Positions 22,951 to 27,645 of a stretch of DNA of 27,645 bases are shown here, piece by piece. The stretch's first letter is position 1; each line of letters opens with the position of its first letter. This DNA is from a virus, in the IMG/VR virus record IMGVR_UViG_3300025449_000714, positions 1 to 27,645 of that record. One strand, given 5' to 3'. The position numbers and the translations under genes are program-made. Under the pieces are notes generated by a model that was not told the origin of the DNA, did not search any database, and saw only the letters and a program-made list of their open reading frames with translations.

Positions 22951-24486
22951 ATGGAAAACATTAAAAATATTATAGTCGTCGGGGGCGGAACAGCCGGGCT
23001 AGTTTCAGCATTAATGCTCAAAAAAACTTTTCCCGATATTAATTTGTCTATAATTTATTCTAAAAATATAGGTATTATTGGCGTCGGCGAGGGTACTACA
23101 CCAAACTGGGATGAATTTATAGAATATTGTGATATTGATACAACAGAATTTTTTTTGAGAACAGATGCTACATTTAAATTTGGTATTGAATTTTTAAATT
23201 GGGACGGTAATAATAAATCATACTTACATAGCGCGGTCTGGATGAATAGATGGTTTGGCTATAATACTTTTTATGATGTACATAATAATTACCCGTATAT
23301 GTTTGCTCATATGATTGCTGATAATAAAAGTACTTACGAAACTACACACCCTTTTATTTCGACAGATTTAATACCTAAAGATAAATTACTTACTGGACCA
23401 ATACATTTTAATACTTACAAAACTAATGATTATTTAAAAGAACTGTGCGACCGGCGATCAATAAAGTTAATTGAAACTGATATAGTTTCTGTCGCTACAA
23501 CTGATAATGGTATTTCTAGTATAACTGATGTCAATAATGTAACCTATAATGCTGATTTTTTTATTGATTGTTCAGGTTTCGCTAGATTATTATCAAAAAA
23601 TTTAGATTCTAAATGGATAGATTATAAAAAATATTTACCCATGAATCATGCTATAGCTTTCCCGACAGAGCAAAAAGATTACATTTCAAATATTACAAAA
23701 AGCACGGCGCTTTCATCGGGATGGTGCTGGCAAATACCAACTTACGGCAGAAATGGCAATGGTTATGTTTTTGATGATAGTTATATTACCGTAGATGAGG
23801 CTAAAAAAGAAATAGAGAATCTGTATGGCCATGAAATTGAAATTGGAAAAGATATCAAATTTAGCGCTGGCAAAATAGATAAATTTTGGAATAAAAATTG
23901 TGTTAGTATTGGGTTAGCCGGAAGTTTTGTTGAACCATTAGAAGCATCTAGTATCGGATTTACTATTAAACAAATGTTTTATCTAATAGGAAATATCGTG
24001 TACTGGCGCAACAATTCAAAATTTATAGAAAATAATTTTAATACAATTTTCGACAAATCTTTTGATAATATTGTAGATTATATACAATTGCATTATTTTA
24101 CAAAAAGAAAAGACACACCATTTTGGAAAGAATTAGAATTCATAACTACCGATTTCAACAAAGATACTATAGAAATATTTAAAACTAATTTACCCAGGTC
24201 CACTTTATTCGACAGCAATAATTTTTTATTTTTAGCACATGATTGGATACAGGTTATGCATGGTTTAGATATGTTTGATAAAGAAAAAATTGGTAATGAG
24301 CTACTTTCTTTTAATTTCAATTATAATAAGTTGAATGAAATACGATTAAATCATTTAAATAATGACAAAAACTTACCAAAAATAACGCATAAACAATATT
24401 TAGACGAATTACATATAACTAAGGGCGAAAATATTAAAATTTTATATCAAAAATCTTTAGATGAATGGGACAAAATTAATCAGTAA
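22951..24486 (+). CDS. Flavin-dependent tryptophan halogenase-like protein
   Basis: The 511-residue protein has the FAD motif VVGGGTAGLVSAL (GxGxxG, residues 11-16). FKFGIEFLNW holds Lys76, which aligns with the catalytic Lys of PrnA. GWCWQIP (Trp258 to Pro263) is the halogenase WxWxIP motif. FVEPLEASSIGFT matches the region with the catalytic Glu. All key residues are present, so FADH2-dependent halogenation of an aromatic substrate is likely; free tryptophan may not be the substrate. Viral homologues are known, for example VirX1 of a cyanophage. No flavin reductase is seen nearby, so a host reductase would be used. AGGAT precedes the ATG. Confidence 0.9.
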   Translation: MENIKNIIVVGGGTAGLVSALMLKKTFPDINLSIIYSKNIGIIGVGEGTTPNWDEFIEYCDIDTTEFFLRTDATFKFGIEFLNWDGNNKSYLHSAVWMNRWFGYNTFYDVHNNYPYMFAHMIADNKSTYETTHPFISTDLIPKDKLLTGPIHFNTYKTNDYLKELCDRRSIKLIETDIVSVATTDNGISSITDVNNVTYNADFFIDCSGFARLLSKNLDSKWIDYKKYLPMNHAIAFPTEQKDYISNITKSTALSSGWCWQIPTYGRNGNGYVFDDSYITVDEAKKEIENLYGHEIEIGKDIKFSAGKIDKFWNKNCVSIGLAGSFVEPLEASSIGFTIKQMFYLIGNIVYWRNNSKFIENNFNTIFDKSFDNIVDYIQLHYFTKRKDTPFWKELEFITTDFNKDTIEIFKTNLPRSTLFDSNNFLFLAHDWIQVMHGLDMFDKEKIGNELLSFNFNYNKLNEIRLNHLNNDKNLPKITHKQYLDELHITKGENIKILYQKSLDEWDKINQ

Positions 24487-24511
24487 TTATACTAGTAAAA
24501 TAGCAGTATAG

Positions 24512-24537
24512 ACAATATTAAGCATAAATATTGTTTT
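24512..24537 (+). terminator. Terminator-like hairpin after the halogenase
   Basis: ACAATATT (24512-24519) and AATATTGT (24527-24534) form an 8-bp stem with a 7-base loop, followed by a short T-run. The stem is AT-rich and therefore weak. The loop and 3' arm contain CATAAATA, a late-promoter-like box for the cold-shock gene, so the site may act as either or both. Confidence 0.5.
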
Positions 24538-24549
24538 ATAGGAAACGCA

Positions 24550-24759
24550 ATGTCAGCAACAACAGGTACAGTAAAATGGTTCAACGATGCAAAAGGTTTT
24601 GGTTTTATCACTCCCGATAATAAAGGTCCAGACTTATTTGCTCATTTCTCTCAAATTAAGTCAAATGGATTTAAAACTTTAAAAGAAGGTCAAAAAGTTC
24701 AATTTGATATAACTCCCGGCTTAAAAGGCCAACAAGCTAGTAATATAGAATCAATTTGA
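24550..24759 (+). CDS. Cold-shock domain protein
   Basis: The 69-residue protein is a complete CspA-like OB fold. [19 protein letters not shown] contains RNP1 (KGFGFI, residues 15-20), and DLFAHF (28-33) is RNP2. It binds single-stranded RNA or DNA and melts RNA structure. In infection it may help translation of phage mRNA or act as an antiterminator. AGGAAA lies 5-10 bases before the ATG. A palindrome that may terminate it overlaps the next promoter. Confidence 0.95.
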   Translation: MSATTGTVKWFNDAKGFGFITPDNKGPDLFAHFSQIKSNGFKTLKEGQKVQFDITPGLKGQQASNIESI

Positions 24760-24771
24760 AGTGACTCGCTC

Positions 24772-24792
24772 AAAAGTCTTGACAAGACTTTT
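24772..24792 (+). promoter_or_regulatory. Perfect 21-bp palindrome, operator and/or terminator of the cold-shock gene
   Basis: AAAAGTCTTG (24772-24781) and CAAGACTTTT (24783-24792) are perfect inverted repeats around one base. As RNA the outer part would form a stem ending in T residues, so it could terminate the cold-shock transcript. As DNA it covers the -35 box of the next promoter and could be an operator. Confidence 0.6.
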
Positions 24793-24807
24793 ATAAAAAT
24801 GTATAAT
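24779..24807 (+). promoter_or_regulatory. sigma70-type promoter of the 305-residue protein
   Basis: TTGACA at 24779-24784 and TATAAT at 24802-24807 have a 17-bp spacer. The start point is expected near 24814, with a leader containing CAAGGAAAA before the ATG at 24843. The consensus boxes and good ribosome-binding site suggest high expression. Confidence 0.85.
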
Positions 24808-24842
24808 CATCTAATACATTTATTAATATTCAAGGAAAAAAT

Positions 24843-25760
24843 ATGACAACAATTGTAACAATCGGACAAACTCCAATTAATACAACTTATACTGCTGTAA
24901 CTGGCACAACCAGCGGAGCAGGCACAGGCGCCAAATTTGACGTAACAAAAACTAATGGGGTGTATACCACTGTAGTCGAAGCCGCAAATTTAGGTACAGG
25001 ATATGCGTTAGGCGACACTGTTACTATCGCAGGTACAAGCCTTGGTGGAACTGCCCCGGCTAATAATGACGTTGTAATTGTTACTGGACTTGGTACAAAT
25101 GGCTCAATTAAATCATTTGCTACAGCAGGCGTTGGTGCAATCGGTAACGGAACAATTAATACAGTTATTAATGTTACTCCGGATACATCCTCTACTGTTA
25201 ACGCATACAACTTGGGCGACAAGTCTGCCGACTTTACGGTAGTAAATGATACAACTGATAATATTCTTAAAGTTACAAGCGTTTTAGATAACACAGTAAG
25301 TTTTAATTTAAATAATTATCAACGCATTACATATACAGACAAATCAACAGCTTTTGATGTATCTGGTCATGCCGGAGATGTTTACGCATTGCTTAAAGCA
25401 GGGTTTGGCGGCACGGTTAATACTTCATATGAAGGTATTGGTATTAAGTTAGAAGATTCTGGCACATCTAGTTTAGGAATTGCTCAAGCAATTGTAGCAT
25501 CTACTCCGTTCACAACAGCAAATCCTGATTTTGCTACATTTGTTAACAACATATATACTTATGTTATGGGAGTGACTCCTACCCCTACTCAAGCATTGCC
25601 TTATGTTGCGGCCCTAGCAACTGGTACTACAACTGAAGCGGCGTTATTAAATGCGGCAGCACATCTGACAACATTCCAACAAACTATTGGTGTAGTTGGC
25701 GTCGCACCGGCAACAACTGGTGTGTTAGCAGGATCTGGCATAGACTATATTCCGGCATAA
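24843..25760 (+). CDS. Likely virion or cell-surface protein with DUF4214-like C-terminus
   Basis: The 305-residue protein is rich in Thr, Gly, Ala and Val, with few charged residues and almost no Cys or Met. The first 160 residues look like beta repeats, including NLGTGYALGDTVTIAGT and a related IGNGTINTVINVT, a pattern common in phage tail or decoration proteins. The last 90 residues (FVNNIYTYVMGVTPTPTQAL, then EAALLNAAAHLTTFQQ) resemble the DUF4214 helical repeat of secreted surface proteins. No signal peptide is seen. It has a strong promoter and higher G+C than its neighbours. A structural role is likely but inferred. Confidence 0.7.
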   Translation: MTTIVTIGQTPINTTYTAVTGTTSGAGTGAKFDVTKTNGVYTTVVEAANLGTGYALGDTVTIAGTSLGGTAPANNDVVIVTGLGTNGSIKSFATAGVGAIGNGTINTVINVTPDTSSTVNAYNLGDKSADFTVVNDTTDNILKVTSVLDNTVSFNLNNYQRITYTDKSTAFDVSGHAGDVYALLKAGFGGTVNTSYEGIGIKLEDSGTSSLGIAQAIVASTPFTTANPDFATFVNNIYTYVMGVTPTPTQALPYVAALATGTTTEAALLNAAAHLTTFQQTIGVVGVAPATTGVLAGSGIDYIPA

Positions 25761-25763
25761 ATA
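25756..25763 (+). promoter_or_regulatory. CATAAATA box before the tmRNA acceptor half
   Basis: This box differs from the T4 late consensus TATAAATA at one base. It overlaps the TAA stop of the preceding gene. Transcription from it would begin near 25770, just before the first tmRNA stem. It is a candidate promoter for the tmRNA precursor, supported only by motif and position. Confidence 0.35.
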
Positions 25764-25780
25764 AAAAGATAGTTGTAATC

Positions 25781-25833
25781 CCTTCAAAGCGAAGGAGTCC
25801 TGGACGGGGGTGCGAATCCCCCCAGGTCCACCA
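25781..25833 (+). ncRNA. ssrA: tmRNA acceptor half (permuted, two-piece), ends in CCA
   Basis: From the 3' end, ACCA (25830-25833) follows the acceptor strand CAGGTCC (25823-25829). Before that lies a T-arm of GGGGG, loop TGCGAAT and CCCCC (25806-25822). AGTCC (25796-25800) pairs with GGGCT at 26256-26260 of the other half. A 5-bp hairpin (CCTTC/GAAGG, 25781-25795) precedes it. There is no anticodon arm, so it is not an ordinary tRNA. The acceptor strand pairs fully with GGGCCTG at 26236, including G3-U70, and the discriminator is A73, both alanine identity features. The true 5' end is not defined and may lie some bases upstream. Confidence 0.85.
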
Positions 25834-25856
25834 TAAGGAGATTGAATAAATACTAG

Positions 25857-26234
25857 ATGCGAATAAAAGACATTGTAACCGAATCATTAAACTTTGAAGA
25901 AGGTGACTGTCCTATATTTGCCATTGCCCTGCATCGCTTATCCAAATTGCCATTAATGGCATTGGTTGAATACGATGAACAAATGGGCAAGACTGTATTA
26001 ATTCACGCCTATGTAAAATTTACTGATGGCAGAGAATATCCTTGTGTTGACATTAATGGGGAAGGTACTACTGAATGGTATCTACAACAGTTCCCAAATA
26101 ATGGCAACGCAGAGGAAATTCAAATTAGTGAGAAAGATTTGTTAGAGTTGGGGTATGGTAAAAGTCAATGCCCATCATTACATCAAGTCCTTCCGCAAGC
26201 CAAAGAAGTTTTAGCAGACATAGATTCTTTATGA
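25857..26234 (+). CDS. Phage protein encoded inside the tmRNA spacer
   Basis: The 125-residue protein has MRIKDIVTESLNFEEGDC, ALHRLSKLPLMALVEYDEQM, TVLIHAYVKFTDGREYPCVD and ISEKDLLELGYGKSQCPS. It reads as a real folded phage protein of mixed alpha/beta type. I recall similar proteins of unknown role in T4-like phages. AAGGAG is 16 bases before the ATG, longer than usual. The gene lies wholly between the two tmRNA halves: it starts 23 bases after the CCA end, and its TGA stops one base before the tmRNA 5' G. Cutting the precursor at the mature tmRNA ends would therefore release this mRNA. Confidence 0.75.
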   Translation: MRIKDIVTESLNFEEGDCPIFAIALHRLSKLPLMALVEYDEQMGKTVLIHAYVKFTDGREYPCVDINGEGTTEWYLQQFPNNGNAEEIQISEKDLLELGYGKSQCPSLHQVLPQAKEVLADIDSL

Positions 26235-26235
26235 T

Positions 26236-26453
26236 GGGCCTGCATAGTTTCGACAGGGCTAGATAGTAGAGACGGCAACTGGGTAGGCGATGACCCTAAA
26301 TCAAGCAAAACTCGTAAATGCAAACGCAAATACAAAATCTGGCACTGTAACTGTAAACGGCAAAGGAGTTAAATTCTCTGCTCGCACAGCAAAGGTAGCG
26401 TTAGTTTAATCTAACACCAGCGGGGCAAGTATGCCTTGTAAACAAAAATACTA
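26236..26453 (+). ncRNA. ssrA: tmRNA coding half (permuted, two-piece) with tag frame
   Basis: It begins GGGCCTG (acceptor 5' strand) and then TTTCGACAGG, the hallmark D-loop-like segment of tmRNA. GGGCT (26256-26260) pairs with AGTCC of the acceptor half. GGGT and ACCC around 26281-26295 fit the first pseudoknot. The resume codon region CGTAAATGCA begins a 29-codon tag. The TAA stop lies in the loop of GTTAG/CTAAC (26404-26414), as in other tmRNAs. A GGCA/TGCC hairpin follows. The 3' end is inferred from the terminator. Its job is to free stalled ribosomes and tag the unfinished protein. Confidence 0.85.
26320..26409 (+). CDS. tmRNA proteolysis tag frame (29 codons)
   Basis: The frame starts at GCA (26320-26322) and ends at TAA (26407-26409). 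It reads ANANTKSG at the start and KFSARTAKVALV at the end. A second GCA two codons on could be the true resume codon, giving 27 residues. The tag is longer than the 10-15 residues of many bacteria. It ends Ala-Leu-Val rather than the common Leu-Ala-Ala or Val-Ala-Ala. Confidence 0.75.
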   Translation, partial: ANANTKSGTVTVNGKGVKFSARTAKVALV

Positions 26454-26476
26454 GACACCCTTCGGGGTGTCTTTTT
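26454..26476 (+). terminator. Intrinsic terminator after the tmRNA
   Basis: GACACCC (26454-26460) pairs with GGGTGTC (26465-26471) around TTCG, followed by five T residues. This is a strong terminator that ends the tmRNA transcript. Confidence 0.95.
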
Positions 26477-26493
26477 ATTTGCCAAGAAAAGAT

Positions 26494-26522
26494 TTGACAA
26501 CAAACATAAATAACTATATAAT
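26494..26522 (+). promoter_or_regulatory. sigma70-type promoter, first of two before a structured RNA
   Basis: TTGACA at 26494-26499 and TATAAT at 26517-26522 have a 17-bp spacer. The spacer contains CATAAATA (26505-26512). Transcription would begin near 26529. Confidence 0.8.
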
Positions 26523-26580
26523 AGAAGTTGTAGAGATATTAGAATCTATTGTTGTGTAAATACAACATCAACCAAAAGAG

Positions 26581-26609
26581 TTGACAGTTAGATATAATAA
26601 AGCTATACT
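26581..26609 (+). promoter_or_regulatory. sigma70-type promoter, second of two
   Basis: TTGACA at 26581-26586 and TATACT at 26604-26609 have a 17-bp spacer. The start would be near 26616, inside a 9-bp hairpin (26613-26638). Confidence 0.65.
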
Positions 26610-26612
26610 ATG

Positions 26613-26856
26613 TCTATACGTTGTTAAAAACGTGTAGATTTTTAAAGGAAAATTGGAAATAAAATGAAAAGCGTAAGTTTATATAGACACGTTAATTCCA
26701 TAGCCAAACAGCCAGGCTTTACGCCTTCATGCTGGCTTGCGATTAATAGTTTAGGAAACGATCGTACATCAGAGATTTATAATAGGGTCCAGGAGACCAT
26801 AGTGTAACTAAAATACACTTAACTTCCAAGGACCCTAGAACTAAACACTCTAGGGT
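26613..26856 (+). ncRNA. Candidate structured leader or regulatory RNA with nested hairpins
   Basis: Several stems can form: TCTATACGT/ACGTGTAGA (26613-26621 with 26630-26638, then five T); AGCCAG/CTGGCT (26710-26715 with 26732-26737); TAGGGTCC/GGACCCTA (26784-26791 with 26830-26837), enclosing TAGTGTA/TACACTA (26801-26807 with 26815-26821). The last outer stem competes with the terminator for the same CCCTA. The region lies between two promoters and a terminator. It does not match an RNA family I know. Confidence 0.45.
26664..26783 (+). CDS. Possible short leader peptide (39 codons)
   Basis: AAAGGA and TTGGAAAT precede the ATG. The product reads MKSVSLYRHVNSIAKQPGF, then TPSCWLAINSL, and ends YIRDL. 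It looks protein-like and has a plausible ribosome-binding site, but it overlaps hairpins that may be the real function. The frame stops at TAA 26781-26783, just before the TAGGGTCC stem, a position suited to a leader peptide that controls the switch by translation. Confidence 0.4.
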
Positions 26857-26861
26857 TTTTT
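26832..26861 (+). terminator. Intrinsic terminator of the structured RNA
   Basis: ACCCTAGA (26832-26839) pairs with TCTAGGGT (26849-26856) around a 9-base loop, followed by T residues to 26861. Its 5' arm can instead pair with TAGGGTCC at 26784-26791. Confidence 0.88.
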
Positions 26862-26880
26862 GTTTTTGATACATAGAAAA

Positions 26881-27036
26881 ATGATAGATAAAAAGAAAAA
26901 AGAAATTGAATGGTGGAAAACACATACTTTAACTGACGAGGAAAAACGAAAGTTAATTCAAGAAAAGTTAGAACGTGCTCAAAATTATTTAAAATCTTTA
27001 ACTCAGCGAGAGATGCTTATCCAAAAGTATCGTTAA
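26881..27036 (+). CDS. Small charged helical protein
   Basis: The 51-residue protein is very rich in Lys and Glu: KKKKEIEWWKTHTLTDEEKR, then LIQEKLERAQNYLKSL and LIQKYR. It predicts one long helix or a coiled coil. It starts 20 bases after the T-run of the terminator, and no ribosome-binding site or promoter is seen. It is either translated from read-through RNA or is leaderless. The composition and continuous helix support a real gene, but with moderate certainty. Confidence 0.5.
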   Translation: MIDKKKKEIEWWKTHTLTDEEKRKLIQEKLERAQNYLKSLTQREMLIQKYR

Positions 27037-27203
27037 TATCGCAAAGTGTGTATAGGAAACGAGATCCTAGCCCGCACTTAAAACATGGGCAAATGGGCGG
27101 CGGCGAGGATGGCTTATCTTCTTGTAGATAAAAAAATTCGTCGTATTAAAGTATTTTTTAATTTGTAAAAATATATTAAAGAGTTCTTTAATACACACAT
27201 TAG
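27037..27203 (+). other. Intergenic region with one long hairpin and one palindrome
   Basis: AAGTGTG (27044-27050) pairs with CGCACTT (27073-27079) with one G-U pair, and inside it TAGGA (27053-27057) pairs with TCCTA (27065-27069). A GC-rich patch follows (27083-27116). TATTAAAGA (27174-27182) and TCTTTAATA (27185-27193) form a palindrome just before the tRNA promoter. No convincing gene is seen; a 27-codon frame at 27090 lacks a ribosome-binding site. Confidence 0.45.
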
Positions 27204-27232
27204 TTGACAAAGATCAATTAGTATGTTACAAT
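27204..27232 (+). promoter_or_regulatory. sigma70-type promoter of tRNA-Tyr
   Basis: TTGACA at 27204-27209 and TACAAT at 27227-27232 have a 17-bp spacer. The start would be near 27239, only about 2 bases before the mature tRNA 5' end, so little 5' trimming would be needed. The methyltransferase gene downstream may share the transcript. Confidence 0.75.
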
Positions 27233-27240
27233 TAAAACAT

Positions 27241-27327
27241 GGAGGAACGGCGCAGTTGGAGGGGCGCGGCAGACTGTAAATCTGTTTTCTTAGGGACTAG
27301 TTGGTTCGATTCCATCTTCCTCCACCA
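27241..27327 (+). tRNA. tRNA-Tyr (anticodon GTA)
   Basis: The 87-base gene has acceptor strands GGAGGAA (27241-27247) and TTCCTCC (27317-27323) followed by ACCA, so CCA is encoded. The anticodon arm is CAGA, loop CTGTAAA and TCTG, giving anticodon GTA. A long variable arm (class II) and the T-loop TTCGATT fit tRNA-Tyr. A phage-encoded tRNA-Tyr would support translation of the AT-rich, Tyr-rich phage genes. Confidence 0.95.
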
Positions 27328-27345
27328 TAATATAAGGATATTAAA

Positions 27346-27645
27346 TTGAAATCAATTTATCAAGATAACGCCAATAAATGGAATCATGTCTATGCTACCG
27401 TATCAAATATACCATGGGAATATGATAAAGTCGATGCTAATATTGAGCAGTGGTTTTTAAATCAAAGTTTAATTGGAAAAAATGTATTAGACGTGGGTTG
27501 CGGTCAAACTGCAGCAGAGGCAATCTGGTTAGCAAAGCAAGGGTTAGACGTTACAGCCATAGACGTTTCCAATAAAGCAATAGAAAAAGCCAATGAATTT
27601 ATAAAAAAAGAAAATTCTTCTTTAAAACTAGCAACAGTTGATATT
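27346..27645 (+). CDS. Class I SAM-dependent methyltransferase, 3' end outside window
   Basis: A TTG start at 27346 follows AAGGATA at a good distance. The first 100 codons are in the window. KNVLDVGCGQTAAEAIWLAK holds motif I (DVGCG), and DVTAIDVSNKAIEKA holds the acidic motif II that binds the SAM ribose. The substrate cannot be told from this part. The N-terminal NKWNHVYATVS pattern is seen in TehB/UbiE-like small-molecule methyltransferases. It may be co-transcribed with tRNA-Tyr. Confidence 0.85.
   Translation, partial: MKSIYQDNANKWNHVYATVSNIPWEYDKVDANIEQWFLNQSLIGKNVLDVGCGQTAAEAIWLAKQGLDVTAIDVSNKAIEKANEFIKKENSSLKLATVDI

Noticed and set aside
24887-25294. 135-codon minus-strand open frame
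   Set aside because: It mirrors the repetitive Thr/Val/Ala-rich surface protein gene; the Pro/Val/Leu composition is a reverse-strand echo, and no ribosome-binding site is seen.
25781-25833. Partial or degraded ordinary tRNA gene
   Set aside because: There is a T-arm, acceptor strand and CCA but no anticodon or D arm upstream, and the missing acceptor strand is found exactly at 26236 with tmRNA signature sequence after it.
26743-26925. 60-codon minus-strand open frame
   Set aside because: It crosses the terminator hairpin and T-run and owes its length to A-rich plus-strand sequence.
27090-27173. 27-codon frame beginning MGKWAAARMAY
   Set aside because: Very short, no ribosome-binding site, and lies in a region with RNA-like structure.
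1-27645. CRISPR array, insertion sequence or transposase
   Set aside because: No regularly spaced direct repeats, terminal inverted repeats or transposase-like protein were seen.

Overview
The window looks like an internal segment of a large, AT-rich tailed bacteriophage genome, most like the T4-like myoviruses of marine or freshwater Gram-negative bacteria. The basis is the mix of families: a T4-type 5'-3' exonuclease, MazG, several 2OG-Fe(II) oxygenases, phage-type QueD/QueE/FolE, HIT and cupin proteins, a viral-type tryptophan halogenase, tRNA-Tyr and tmRNA, and many small unknowns. The packing is also phage-like: nearly all genes are on the plus strand with ATGA or GTGA overlaps. No terminase, portal or capsid gene lies in the window, so host and exact virus group are inference. 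The outer-membrane protein and signal peptide point to a Gram-negative host.

Layout. 1-4.7 kb: the 3' part of a DpdA-like transglycosylase, two oxidoreductases and small unknown genes. 4.7-7.1 kb: a glycosyltransferase and two tandem paralogous 2OG oxygenases. 7.1-9.3 kb: folE, queD, a cupin and a small membrane protein. 9.4-14.1 kb: a sugar or glycan island (GT2-like transferase, sugar C-methyltransferase, RmlC-like cupin, SDR, short UDP-sugar dehydrogenase, NAD-dependent epimerase). 14.1-18.4 kb: cupin-like and HIT proteins, queE, a nucleotidyltransferase and an SGNH-like protein. 18.4-19.0 kb: the only minus-strand gene. 19.1-22.3 kb: a nucleic-acid metabolism run (exonuclease, 2OG oxygenase, MazG, small genes). 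22.4-24.8 kb: accessory genes (outer-membrane barrel, tryptophan halogenase, cold-shock protein). 24.8-25.8 kb: a likely virion or surface protein. 25.8-27.3 kb: an RNA-rich region. The last 300 bases begin a methyltransferase.

Two systems stand out. First, FolE, QueD, QueE and the DpdA-like protein together indicate synthesis of a 7-deazaguanine base and its insertion into DNA; QueC is not in the window. Second, the RNA region carries a circularly permuted, two-piece tmRNA. The CCA-ending acceptor half (25781-25833) lies upstream of the half that starts with the tmRNA 5' end and carries the tag frame (26236-~26453). The halves pair through a 7-bp acceptor stem with the G3-U70 alanine identity pair, and through a second 5-bp helix. 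Unusually, the 402-nt spacer between the two mature ends holds a complete 125-codon gene.

Regulation is unusually readable. Eight matches to a sigma70-type promoter with exactly 17-bp spacers were found; one places the start point on the exonuclease ATG, suggesting a leaderless mRNA. The heptamer ATAAATA, resembling a T4 late promoter, was seen seven times and only at gene junctions. Strong intrinsic terminators follow the outer-membrane gene, the tmRNA and a structured leader RNA near 26.8 kb.
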